A stretch of DNA of 64,000 nt, taken from NCBI GenBank assembly GCA_051294375.1, contig CM119267.1:16093454-16157453 (forward strand), read 5' to 3'. The DNA comes from Paraspadella gotoi. Lineage: Eukaryota; Chaetognatha. Shown here piece after piece: positions 35,681-46,432 of the stretch. The notes under the pieces were generated by a model. That model had not been told where the DNA came from and did no database searches. It worked only from the letters and a program-made list of their open reading frames with translations. Numbering within the stretch: the first letter of the stretch is position 1; the number at the start of each line of letters is the position of its first letter. The position numbers were made by a program, and so were the translations under genes.

Positions 35681-35683
35681 AAA
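35409..35683 (+). repeat. two GA microsatellites
   Basis: GA tracts at 35409-35487 and 35560-35683 separated by about 70 bp of A/G-rich sequence. Confidence 0.92.
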
Positions 35684-36008
35684 ACCGAGATCGAACCCAC
35701 GCCGAAAAGGTAATTTTTTCGCTTTTTTATTTTCTCTACGATTTTCTGCCTCGATTTTTCTGGCGACAGTAATTTCTTTTATCGTCGAGTTTTCCTTAAT
35801 CAGACATAATTTTTTATGGGTTCGATGGAGGAATTTTTTTTTTTCATTTAAGATTATTTTTTTAGTTTGATAATCAAAATACCACAAAATAATCTTGCCA
35901 TTATGTTTATTTAAGTTTTGCCACTCCTCGACTTTTATTGAAAATTTTATAAGATGTGAGAGGAACAAGGGATAAAACTTCAAACGGAATTTGAAGTCGT
36001 AGGATTTA

Positions 36009-36033
36009 NNNNNNNNNNNNNNNNNNNNNNNNN
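36009..36033. other. assembly gap (exactly 25 N)
   Basis: Fixed-size gap. The sequence on its right (ccttagtcaaa) recurs 494 bp downstream as the start of a second repeat copy. Confidence 0.99.
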
Positions 36034-36527
36034 CCTTAGTCAAATTTTGAAGTTTTTTTTTTTGAAACACGGAAGGGAAATAACTTTCTTTGCCATAAAA
36101 TAAGTTGTATAAAGCGTTTATGCAATTCTTGTTTGAATGTGGATCCCCAGGCCGTAATTGGCAAGTCTTCGTTCAGCGGTCCAAAAACAGTCTAAAAAAT
36201 CATTTCATAGGGGTAATAACCTTTTCCCTTTCGTTGTTTGTGTATTGAGGCAAAATGGTTTTTGTTTACAACGAATTTTGTTATTGTTTTCATAGAAAAA
36301 AACGACAAGCTTTGTCGGCCTTTAGTTGCCAAGCCTTCACTTCCCGCGTTCAAACAATTTGGTAATTTTGGCACAGTTTGTTCCGTGAAAGACAGGAGAG
36401 AGGGAAGGAGAGAGAGAGAGAGAGAGAGACGGCAAAGTTTTCCAACAGAGTTGAGAAAGAATAGTTGGTCAAGTGGGTGGAGGACAGGTTTAAGAATGAG
36501 GACAACATGGGTGGCCTCTTTGAAGCG
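36034..36527 (+). repeat. dispersed repeat, direct copy 1 (about 494 bp)
   Basis: Begins ccttagtcaaa and contains cttgtttgaatg, gaggcaaaatggtt, catagaaaaaaacgaca, a GA tract (36395-36430) and gttgagaaagaat. It is followed immediately by copy 2, which repeats all these landmarks in order. Confidence 0.9.
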
Positions 36528-37078
36528 AACCTTAGTCAAATGTGAAGTTCTTTTTATTTGAACACCGAAGGGAAATTATACTTCTTTTGCATAAAAATAA
36601 TTTGGTATAAAGCTTTATGCAAATTCTTGTTTGAATGATCCCAGGCTTAATGTTGCAAGTCTTCGTAGCGGGCAAAGACAGTTTAAAAAATCAGTTCAAT
36701 AGTGGTAATAACCTTTCCTTTCGTTTGTTCTGTTGTATTGAGGCAAAATGGTTATTTGGTTTTACACACGAACTTTTTTTTATTTTTCATAGAAAAAAAC
36801 GACATGGTTTCCGGCTTTAGTGCAAGCCTTCTTGCAGCGTCAAAACCAATTTGTGAATTTTGGACAGTTTTTGTGTGAAAGAAGGGGAGAGAGGATGAGA
36901 GAGAGAGAGAGAGACAGGGCAAAGTTTCCAACACAGCAGTTGAGAAAAGAATAAGTGGTCCAAGTGGTGAGGACAGGTTAAGAATTGAGCGACAAATAGA
37001 GATTTTACCGTTGTGAATAGGGAAATGAAATGGTCAGAGTAAGAGACGAGAGAGAGAAGGGAGACAGGAGAGAGCAAA
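36528..37078 (+). repeat. dispersed repeat, direct copy 2
   Basis: Tandem copy of 36034-36527 with many small indels (GA tract at 36885-36916). Homology fades after about 36990. The tail to 37078 is GA-rich. Confidence 0.88.
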
Positions 37079-37259
37079 ATAATACATTGTCAAATGCTAA
37101 AAACAAAGTAAATTTTTTTAAACTAAATAAACAGTTATTAACAATTAAATAATTAAAATAAGTTTTGGAGTGTAGAGGTGAAATGAAATTGTGAAAGTGA
37201 GAAAATACATTTAGTGTTTAATAAACGTTAGAAGAGTAGAGTTAAGCATTAGAGCTCAA

Positions 37260-38555
37260 AGTGAGCTGGCCTTGGTTTGGGACAAATGAGAGGCTCGGCG
37301 ATGAGGGCTGGGGTCATTGGCGTGTGTCATCTTGGTTGGAGAGGACAAATTGAATCGACATGTTATTGTCGGGTAGCGGATGGCTTCCTTGCGGAAGATT
37401 TCAAGCGCGACTGCGAATGTCTCGTTGCCTGATACGCTGCCAGCTTGCTCTTCTCGCCTGCTGACGCAGGTGTCGCGTTGTCAGTTTTCTTGCCGCTTTT
37501 GCACAGGAGTGCTGGACTCCTCCCCCCTCCTCCTGGAGCGTCCGTTTTTGGGTCGCGCTCGTCCCAGAGAGAGGATTGAGTTGCTACAGTTGATGGAAGG
37601 CCCATCGCCTGCCCATTGCCTGCGTTAAGGTCTCCCGGCCTCGAGTGCTCGCGTTGAGTAGCAACAGGGGAATCATTGTGCAGGACGTGGTGGAGGCGGG
37701 CTTCACCACGCTTTTTATAAGCGAATCATAGCTTTGGAGGGGTCGAATCGTCCTCCATCACGGGTTCAAAGAGGGTGTCAAGAGCTTTGATATAAAAATT
37801 GCCTCTCTAATACCTCTTGAGAACCAGTTCCGGTCATGCGGACAGCACGAGACAGTCTGACTCTCTAAGATGTGGCCCAGTGTTTTGCTGTGTTGGCTCC
37901 AGCAACAAGCGGACAGAAGTGCCCCGCGCAGGCGTCACGGGGTAGGGTTTTTGTCTGTTGCTTGAACCGAATCGTCAGAGACTTTCCTGTTTTCGCCACG
38001 TATGCTGCTGTGCGGGTTGGTGCCCGCTCTGCCACAGGGCGCCCAATAGGACGGCTTCCTTTGATGTTTTCGGTTCTGGGGGATTTATCTTTCGGTTTCA
38101 CCCCATGCTTCACGCGAGAGAACCGCCGGGGATCGTCACAGAGCTGGAGCATCCCCTGCTTTTTCTAGCCACCCGCACAATGGACTCCAGTGATCCCTGG
38201 TGGTAGGGGAGGACAAGTGACCCACGCTTCCTTAGGTCGCTTCTGCTTATTCATCCTGGCGGTGCGCTGGTGGTGGGCGCGTCGGGCTCTTCAGCAGCAA
38301 GCTCCCTTCCGACCTCCTGGGGGGTAGAGGTATTGGAGTCAGCGTTCGCGGCGGCTATTGGCAAGCCCGGTGTTGGCCACTGCCCCTCTCAGCAGGCACC
38401 GGCCGCGTACCTAGCCTTCTCGAAGGCCCAACACTGGGTAACCGTGATCGCTTTAAGGCTCTTTGACGTGCTCAAGCTCGGCGGCCTGAAGCGTCGCGGG
38501 GTCGGACGGAATCAGCTGGCTCTCCTTGGTAAGGGATCTGACCTTGCGCAGGCTT
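37260..38555. other. GC-rich island, uncertain coding, flanked by repeats
   Basis: About 1.3 kb with much higher G+C and CpG than its surroundings, almost free of microsatellites, and with several open frames on both strands. It lies between direct copies 1 and 2 of a repeat on the left and an inverted partial copy on the right. Composition and setting would fit the body of a degraded mobile element or an isolated host exon. No domain was recognised. Confidence 0.4.
37865..38152 (-). CDS. hypothetical 95-residue open frame in GC-rich island
   Basis: Not recognised. A true ATG (minus strand, at 38152) starts a frame of balanced, basic composition: Asp/Arg-rich start, Lys/Pro/Arg-rich middle, three Cys, ending in a Trp-Ala-Thr-Ser tail. 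No metal-binding or catalytic motif is complete. The opposite strand is open over almost the same interval (37872-38168, GTG start), as often happens in GC-rich DNA, so the strand is unsure. A further minus-strand ATG frame (37363-37605, 80 residues) and a plus-strand GTG frame (38270-38656) are open in the same island. If coding, the likeliest context is a fragment of a transposable element. Confidence 0.2.
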   Translation of the reverse strand: MLQLCDDPRRFSRVKHGVKPKDKSPRTENIKGSRPIGRPVAERAPTRTAAYVAKTGKSLTIRFKQQTKTLPRDACAGHFCPLVAGANTAKHWATS

Positions 38556-38770
38556 GTGAGACAAATTTTGACGCTGGAAGATCATGCCTTGCAACTAAAG
38601 CCGAAAACAATGTTCCATTTTCTATGAAAAAAAAAAAAAAAAATTTGCTTCTGTAAAACAAAAACCATTTTTTGCCTCAAAAAATATTTTTCATAACCGT
38701 TTTGGCCGCTGGATCGGCAAGACTCGCAATTAAAGACGTGGAAACATGTCCGTATTATTAAAAAAACAAA
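38556..38770 (-). repeat. dispersed repeat, inverted partial copy 3
   Basis: The reverse complement contains, in order, a gcgagtcttgcc-type stretch, gaggcaaaaaatgg, tttttcatagaaaa, cggctttagttgcaag and cagcgtcaaaatttgt, matching copies 1 and 2 (for example 36246-36350 and 36740-36855). Confidence 0.82.
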
Positions 38771-39016
38771 TCATTGATTTGCAATTAAAAATTTGTAAAC
38801 TTTGTTTAATGATTCCTGACGATTCGAAATCGTGCAAAAACACTGGGGGTGTGTGCATCGTTTCTAAATACTTAGCATTTTAAAAAAATTTGTGTACGAT
38901 CGACCCAGGAATTAATCAATATTATCTACATGCAAAATTTTTACTCCAATAATCCGGGATATTTTCGTTCAAGAGTTATCGCAGAAAACGATCGCGAAAT
39001 CGCGGCTGCGATGACG

Positions 39017-39070
39017 ATCTCTCTGGTCTCTTCTCTCTCTCCCTCTCTCTTCTCTCTCTCTCTCTCTCTT
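39017..39070 (-). repeat. CT microsatellite
   Basis: CT with CCCT and TCTT interruptions. Confidence 0.85.
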
Positions 39071-39259
39071 TTTTGTCCTTTCTTTAAAAACTTTTAGTAT
39101 CGCGCATTTATTCGCCGCTTTTTGCTCAATTACAAAATGCACAAATTTACATCCAGATGGTCGTGTGGATTTTTTTCTAAAAAAATTCTGGATTATTCTT
39201 TATATAAACGAGAGAGACCCTAATAATGCGGTTTTTCATTGGCGGGGAAAATGTCCAGC

Positions 39260-39375
39260 CTCTCTCTCTCTTCTTCTCCTCTCTCTCTTTCCACTCATAC
39301 ACGCATTTGTTTGTTTTATTTACGATGAATGATTCAGCGCGTAATGAAATCACTATCATCGCACCAATTGAATGC
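39260..39375 (+). repeat. CT tract plus flank, copy 1 of a diverged duplication
   Basis: CT tract followed by acgcatttgtttgttttatttacg and a caattgaatgcac-type stretch. The same order recurs at 39590-39730. Confidence 0.6.
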
Positions 39376-39589
39376 ACTATCATCGCTATCTCTCTCTTTT
39401 TCTCTCTGTGTGTGTCTGTCCCCTCTGGTGCCGATCTTCTTGCGTGTCGCTTTGTTTGAAAAACTTACTGATTATTCGTCTTTTCCTTCTAAAAATTTGT
39501 ATATTTGATTACCATTCTATCTGTCGCGCTTTTTTTTCAAGACAAACATCCCAATATTTCTTCATTCGAGCGATTTGTCGTGGATTTAT

Positions 39590-39730
39590 TCTCTCTCTTC
39601 CTCTCTCTCTCTTTCTCTCTCTCTTCTCTCTCTTCTCTCTGCGGCTTTCACTATATACGCATTTTTTGTTTTATTGACGTTATACGGCATCCAATGAATG
39701 CACAATTGCATCGCATCCCAGTGAATGACT
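39590..39730 (+). repeat. CT tract plus flank, copy 2 of a diverged duplication
   Basis: CT tract (39590-39645), then tatacgcattttttg, ttttattgacg, ccaatgaatgcac and catcgcatcc. Similar to 39260-39375 with gaps. Confidence 0.6.
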
Positions 39731-39989
39731 GATACGCATCGATAATAAATGAGCTTACTCATCGCAAGTAATAATTCATTCCTTATGTACACAATAGAAT
39801 ACTATGTACATCAATCAATTCGTATTACCTTTAATCAATACTATATACATCAATAATCATCGTGAATTTATGCATGATTCATCTCGTTTTTTTCCCGGTT
39901 TTTTTCATAATTTCTCGATGTGATATGTGGGCTCTTGGCTCGGCCCCTCCATCTTGAGCTCTTTTAGCACTTTTTTTTATTTTATTGTT

Positions 39990-40085
39990 CCTTCTCTCTC
40001 TCTTCTCTCCACTCTCTCTCTTCTCTGATGCTTCTCCTCACTCTCTCTCTCTCGACGTGCTCTCTTTCTCTCTCTCTCTCTCTCT
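39990..40085 (-). repeat. CT microsatellite
   Basis: Imperfect CT tract ending about 40 bp before a fragment of the 5-kb minisatellite. Confidence 0.88.
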
Positions 40086-40124
40086 TTTTATGCAGATAGC
40101 GACGATCTTATGCTGTTTTAAGAT

Positions 40125-40180
40125 TTTTTTAACTTGCATCATTTTTTCAACTTTGGCATCATGTTTTCAACTACTGGCAT
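40125..40180 (+). repeat. three-unit fragment of the 5.04-6.31 kb minisatellite
   Basis: Units ttttttaacttgcatca, ttttttcaactttggcatca and gttttcaactactggca match the unit of the large array 34 kb away. Confidence 0.75.
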
Positions 40181-41135
40181 TTCCGTCAAAACTTTATAAT
40201 CTAGCTTCTTCACCACGTTTCTTACGGCTCACAAAATTTTTCATCTCAAATCTATCATGGGTTAAAATAAATAAAAAGAGTCAAGTAAATGTGACTCATA
40301 TTTTTTTCATTAAACTTTCACTCTCTTCACTGGTACGTTTCACTGAAACTTTATCTATCAAGCTTCGTCTCACAATTTTCCTACCCAAACACAAGAACTT
40401 TTTTTATCTCAATCTATCCATCCAATTATGATTAATTAGAGTTATTTATTGGGTTCAAAATAAGGGTTAAAAGAGTTTTAGGTAAATTCGACTTATGTTG
40501 TTTTTCCATGGTAAACTAATTATCCACTCACACGATTCTTCGAAATTTTATCCCGAGGTTTATCACACACTTTTCCTACTCACACACCAAAATTTAAATT
40601 CAATCCAACCAGCCAATCACAGCGTTATTGGAGAGCTTTTTCTGCTAAGATTAGACGGGATGGGCACGGATTGATTTGATAATTAAGGTAATTATTGATT
40701 AATTTATTTACTAATGCTGATATAGATTAACTGATTAATATTTGATTTATAATACATCTGCATATACATTTAATATTTAAACGGGGAAGAAAGTAAGCAT
40801 AATCAATAAGGTAAAAACACGGTTTTTTGCTGGTTTTCCATTTAAACTCATTTCCACTCAAACTATTCCATCGAAACTGTGCATTTTCCTGTGTCAATCA
40901 CACACTTTTCCTACCACATACAAATTTTGCAGGTCAATCAGCCCCATCACTCCATGCATGCAATTTTGCGTGTCAAATAGGGTGATATATTTTTTTTGTT
41001 TTTCCATGTAAACTCATTTCACTCGGATCAGGCTGGATCAACCACGGGCGATTCCATCAAAACTTTCATATCCGGCTCAATCACACACTTACCTGATCCT
41101 CACACAAAATTTTCATTAAAATCCATCCATTCAAT
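40150..41135 (+). repeat. diverged tandem array, about five units of 150-330 bp
   Basis: Units begin near 40150, 40298, 40495, 40826 and 40998. Each has in order: a ttttccatgtaaactcat box, ttccactcac, a cgaaacttt box, aatcacacacttttcctac, a cacacaaaattt box and an aatccatccatccaat-type box. The first unit is the most degraded. Between units 1-2 and 2-3 a gggttaaaata/gggttcaaaata segment with gagtcaagtaaatgtgactcat is also repeated in variant form. Confidence 0.75.
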
Positions 41136-41139
41136 TCAC

Positions 41140-42820
41140 GTAGTAATTTTGGTGGGTTTTTGCTCAAGGTGGGGACGGGACGGACGACGAGCGGGGACGG
41201 ACGGCACGGGACGGGATCAGACAGGAAGACATCACCTTTTTTTTTGCCAAAATTTATCATAATTCGATGTTCTGGCATGCACTAGGAAAGTGGTCGGGTC
41301 CGACACTATTTGAGGGCGGACCACGGATACCGAATAAAGTGAGTACGTAGAGTCCGCGGATCTTGCTGCATAAGCCAGATCCCGACTAAAAACCAAAAAA
41401 CAAACTAGTTCATATTAAAAATTTTATTTATCTTAAATAAATATATATCTAATAATTCAATTTTTTTAAGGGTTTTTTGTTTTAACGATGACACCACTGT
41501 AACCCGCCGCTAAAATAAATTGTCATTGTAAACAGTAAAGATTTTAATCAGAAAGATTTTTTTTCTCTTTTAAAAACTGGAATTCATTAAATATCCAAAT
41601 TTCAGTATGCATTAGGTTGATGACTTTAACTTGGCCTATGGGCAAAGAAAAATGTGTTAACCAATTGCTATTTCCATTTTTAAAAAACTCATTTCGCAAG
41701 TCAAATCAAACCAAATCAATATCGAAAAATTTTAGATATATACAAGTTGTGGCTCCTGCGTGTGTGGGCGTGACCATTGAGGGAGAAAACGGGCTTGACG
41801 TCTGACGGCCATGGATTTGATATCGCATTTCCCACTTTGCCTGGGTTTCTCCGGAGAAAAAGAACGAAATAGACGACGATGATGAGACGAAGAAGACAAC
41901 GTGAACGTCGGGCCAAATATCTGATTATATTTTAAAATGTACCTTATCGTGACGACGACAGGGGCAGTTGCCTCTGATGTTGTTACGTGTTTGTAGGACT
42001 GACAGTTTGTTTATAATTTACTGCGCATATTTTGATGAATTTATGGACTTAATTAGTTAATTTTAACCTTCAAACCTGAAAAACGATTTGCCATCTTAGA
42101 AAGTCAGCCAGAAAAGTTTGAGGATGGCAAACCTTTTTCCAAAAAATTTTTTGAAATTTTTTTTTGGGTTTTTACTACAAAGATACGGGCGATTTTTTTT
42201 CTAAGAGGCGGCGTTTTATTTGTTGAATTACAAAATTTACAAACCCTTGTGCCGTATATGCAGAGTTTGGTATTACAAAACGGCTTGGAACATTTTCAGA
42301 CTTTCGTCGTCTGAACCTCAAAAAGTCAGGAAACGGTTTTTTCAGCGCTTCTTTGCTTGTCAACAAAAACGGATTGTAAATAAGAAAATTACGGCTGACG
42401 CGAAAAAGCCAGAGCGTTTTTTTAATGTATTCTTATTACTCGCAATGTTAGAATGATGGCAATATTGCTATTTGTTAAGTTTCAAAAAAATCCCGACCAT
42501 AAATATAGAAATATTAACAGAAATCTTTGGACAAATCCACCCCTTCTTTGAAGATTTTTGCCATAGAAGATCTTTTCCCGAACTCTGGACTCCTGGTTTT
42601 AAAAACCTTTTCTTTAGTTTGAATTCCGATCTGTTTTAGCTGCTCTTTTTACTTTTTACTTAAATAAAAAAATTTCACCCAAAATGGACTAATTCACTTT
42701 ACCGATGATTGTTTCAGTATTAAATAACCAAATAAAGGTAGAAGGAAAATTTTTGAGAGCCCTTCAGACATATGGCTTATCGGATTCCTGAATTTGAAGT
42801 TTTGTAAATCACAACAATAG
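41140..42820. other. mostly unique sequence, no gene call
   Basis: Contains a short GGGACGGACGG-type GC patch (41170-41225). Open frames of about 60-80 residues occur at 41617-41805, 42175-42366 (minus) and 42220-42456, none recognisable. Confidence 0.45.
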
Positions 42821-42826
42821 GTTAAA

Positions 42827-43159
42827 TCATTGACATTGTATTGAAGTTGAGAAATGCCCTTTCAGTTTTATATATAAAATTCGTCCCCCGGAAAATACTT
42901 TGCCCGAGCGGACCAGTCTATTGTGAATTCTGATGGTGTTGATGCTGTCTCGAAAATGATGGTTAGTTTTGTGCAAGAGAAGAAAAGAATGCGAAGGGGC
43001 CCTTTCAGATGCAAAAGATCGGAATCGATGTGTTTTTAACAGTCTATTTGATGCTGGAATTTTTCCCAGGGGCGTTGACATTATTTTCGGCGTAGTCAGA
43101 TTTGTAACGAAAATCTGCCAATGAAAAGTCTGTCCTCGGCGATTTCTAAGGAACGACAT
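42827..43159 (-). CDS. hypothetical 110-residue open frame
   Basis: Not recognised. The frame is open from 43192; the first ATG (minus strand) is at 43159. Composition is balanced and basic, rich in Arg, His, Ser and Thr, with no low-complexity stretch, no signal peptide and no obvious domain. It lies in one of the few microsatellite-free parts of the window, next to the GC-rich island at 43.29 kb. A length of 110 codons without a stop is only mildly unusual here, so chance remains a good explanation. Confidence 0.18.
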   Translation of the reverse strand: MSFLRNRRGQTFHWQIFVTNLTTPKIMSTPLGKIPASNRLLKTHRFRSFASERAPSHSFLLLHKTNHHFRDSINTIRIHNRLVRSGKVFSGGRILYIKLKGHFSTSIQCQ

Positions 43160-43289
43160 AGACTCCTGAACTTTGTTCAAGAAACGGCCCAAACCATACG
43201 TTCATTTGCAGGTTTTCGCGGAAATTTTAAAATATCTTTGTTTGACTACGAACGGTCTCACTCGTCGCCCATGCCGCCATGAGGATAGG

Positions 43290-43930
43290 GCCTATTCATG
43301 ACTTTTTATGATGACTTCGGACGATAGCGTGGTGTCGAGTAAACGTGTGGATCGACCAGTTTCGACGTCTGCACGCCCGGTGTTCCTCGTCCGCGTGTCG
43401 GCGGCGGGCTGCCGAAGAATGTTAGGGCCCACGGCAGTCGCCGAGCAAAGACCGGCCCGTATTAAGGCAAAAAAAAATTCGAAACTTCGCGGTGAGCCAC
43501 CCGCTGGCTATTAGCGTCGTCCGAGCCAAGCTAGCCCTGCCTGACTATCAGCTGGGTATGAGTAGCGGGTACCCAAAGTCGGGCAGGGCATAGGCGTTTG
43601 TTCGTAGCGTAGCCACTGAGAAGGTTGCGTGTCGATAAGTAGGGCTCAACCACTATGCAAGCAGCCGGGTTGCCCCTGTTGATGCCCATTGGGATGGGGC
43701 ATGCTCAGCTGTTGGCTTTGGGGCTTCGCGAAACCCTCAGGTGACGCATCCAGTCCCAACGCGCGGTTTCCCTAGCACGGTCTCGCCCTTTGCCAACGCC
43801 AGAGGGAACGGTCGGTGAGGAGCTGTGGATGGAACACCTACGCCTGGGATGGTGTGTTCCCCCCTCTGAGCAATGGATTTTGGCTTTGAAGGATGGGTGG
43901 ACGTGAGCGGTGTGGAAATACCGCCACAAT
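43290..43930. other. GC-rich, hairpin-rich island
   Basis: About 640 bp of raised G+C and CpG. It holds a strong hairpin at 43534-43589 (13-bp outer stem with one G-U pair, 6-bp inner stem), a near-palindrome gggcttcgcgaaaccc near 43720 and other short stems. Short frames on both strands (68 and 74 residues) are not recognised. It could be a structured RNA, the 5' region of a retroelement or a host exon. Confidence 0.4.
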
Positions 43931-44199
43931 TTACATTAATTTATTGAATAAAACAAAAAATTCGTAAAACAAATATCATGTAGTATAGGCTAGAGATATG
44001 CCGGCCCTTTCCCCTATTATTTCTGGTTGTGCCTTTTGGGTTTACGCGTTTCTGCGTCGTTAGATTTCGCTGGCTTCTTTCTTTGAGGAGATTTTACTCC
44101 TCTGCTTTTTTACCAGACTATTCTAGCCCAGTGTAAATACTTATTGACTACTTTCTCCCGGTATCACAAACTGCCTTTACGTAACTCGATTCACACCCG

Positions 44200-44365
44200 C
44201 CTAGTGACAATACCCACGCGCGGTTACGGGCTCACGGTCCGCGCCGACTTACCGGCGTGAACCGACCGACTTCCGGTCGATCACGCGATTCCGACGTCTT
44301 CGAAGCACGCGCAACGGTCAGACGCGGCACGATTCCATTTCCGGAATCGTCTGCGGGGCGGGCGG
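44200..44365. promoter_or_regulatory. CpG-rich patch (possible promoter or element end)
   Basis: Dense CpG with short inverted pairs such as gaccgacttccggtc and gattccatttccggaatc. On the minus strand a strong donor-like sequence (gccggtaagtcgg) lies at 44259-44271. The flanks on both sides are AT-rich. Confidence 0.3.
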
Positions 44366-44399
44366 GGAGGACTACTATTGTATATTTTCATTTATAAAA

Positions 44400-46380
44400 A
44401 GTGTAGTTTAATTTACAGTTCGTTACAAAAATAAAAGACTAACTAGCAAAAAACTAAAATTGAATTAAATAGTTATTAAATAGCTAAATTAATAAAGCGG
44501 GCGGGTGTGCGACCGCCTAATAAATAACAGCCGGGATTTATCAAAACCAAACATTCATGTAAGATACTACTCTATACACTGAAGACAACAGGCTATACAA
44601 AACGCCGATCATTCTTAAAAGTTCGGACTTTATTATTTGGTTGTTAATTAAAGACTAAATCGTATGCTGCTAACAACTTATGGGATAACGCGCGTTCAAT
44701 GCGGGCAAGGTTAGTGATAAAGTTAGGAACTTATGGGCTTGTTGAGTCTAAGTGGTTAAATTCAAACTCGAAGGCCGTTTACAGTTAGCGGTGTAAGGAC
44801 TAAGTGTCAAAAGATTAAGATTGAAAGAGTAAAGGCATTGGCGTATATAATTAAATTTGTACTTTAAATCTTTAAGGATAAAATTTAAATTTTCACAACT
44901 TATCAAAAACCAAAATTATGTTAGCTTATTGTCAAAGGACATACCAATATATTTTATTTTTTTTATTAATAAAGAACTATAATTCATTTATTATGAAATT
45001 GTGTACAACAATATAAAAAATTATCCGATTCAATTACTCAAATTCAAGAAAGCGTGTTCGTTTGACAAACTAAAAAACGACAAGGGATCATATACGATTA
45101 TATAAAAAAAAATATTTAAAAAAAATAGAACTTATTTATGCTTAAACTTTGTAATCTTAGTATTAAGGTTAACCTAATATTACTTAAAATAAATTTTAGG
45201 TTTTAAAATTAATGTTAAAATAAATACCGGGAATAAAAGAACAAGAAACTTTGGCGTTTATGCCAAAATTAAAATTACAATAATAAAATTTATTGCATTC
45301 AAGGCCCCCATGTTAATGTTTTACCAGCTTAGGAGATGCCGATCGATACACACTAACTAATTACATACCCGCGACCCAGATTTGAAAATCTCGCTTCTCC
45401 GGAGAAAGCACAAGGCAAAAAACATGTCACAAAGACTTCATTTTCTGAATATAAAATCTATGGTCCTACTCAGCCTATTTATGCATGGTTTTTAACGCCG
45501 CATCTCCATCAAACTAAGGGTGTATGATATAATAGACCGATAAAAGTAAGTAATAATGGAAAAGTAATAGTTTAAAGTCCAGAATTAATCATTGTTTCAG
45601 TCAACCAACGTTTAAATATAACTAATAATGTAAGCTCAGGTGGTGGACCTGTGTTTGAGTGTAAGCGGTACACCATATTGGGCATTCGAGCCCAAACATT
45701 TTTGATGCACAAAAAACATTGTTCGGGATAGCGCACGGAAAAACCCAAGTCTCGCATTCTATAATGGTCTAACGATTATATATGCACACTGATATCATAT
45801 AATCATTTAAAATAGTCCATGCAGACTAAAAATTTGTTCTTTCGATGAAACAACAGACATTTTTGAAATAGGAAAAACATTTTTGATACTATAGTCAAGT
45901 TGTAGAACATATATAACTGGCTACACTTCATATGGTACGGTGTACTTCCAATAGTCATATGTTTTTAGATACCCAACTGGACAAATAAAGTCACTCCCAA
46001 GTTTGAGGGAGATATCAGACAGAGATAGGAGGAGTGAACGAAGTTTGAGAGAAATAAGATTCAAAGAATATATTCACCTGATGGCAAAATCAACTAATCA
46101 TCTGCATTTCCTCTTTACAAGTCAGTCAGTCTCCTCTCTCTCTCTTTTTACATTATTACAAACGCCAAAGGGGTCTTCTCGTCTTTTTCCCCCTTACATC
46201 TGCCCACTTTGACAAGGTATCTATTTATCTAGTATATTTTAAATGAATTAATCTATAATACCTGTAAGGTTGTCTCAACGGCATCTTATATTCAAATAAT
46301 GTAATCAACATGCTTTCCAAAAAAAATAATATTTCCTTTCTTTAATCTTGCCAAAGTATTTAGTTGGCCAGGTTTCGTCC
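44400..46380. other. AT-rich unique stretch without a gene call
   Basis: Long AT-rich DNA free of GA/CT tracts. A minus-strand frame at 45572-45757 (61 residues, ATG start) has a protein-like composition with three Pro after a Thr-Gly, but is too short to call. Confidence 0.5.
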
Positions 46381-46432
46381 CGAGTTAATTTTCTGTTCAT
46401 GCACGACACAATGATTGCCTTCTCCGTCTAGC

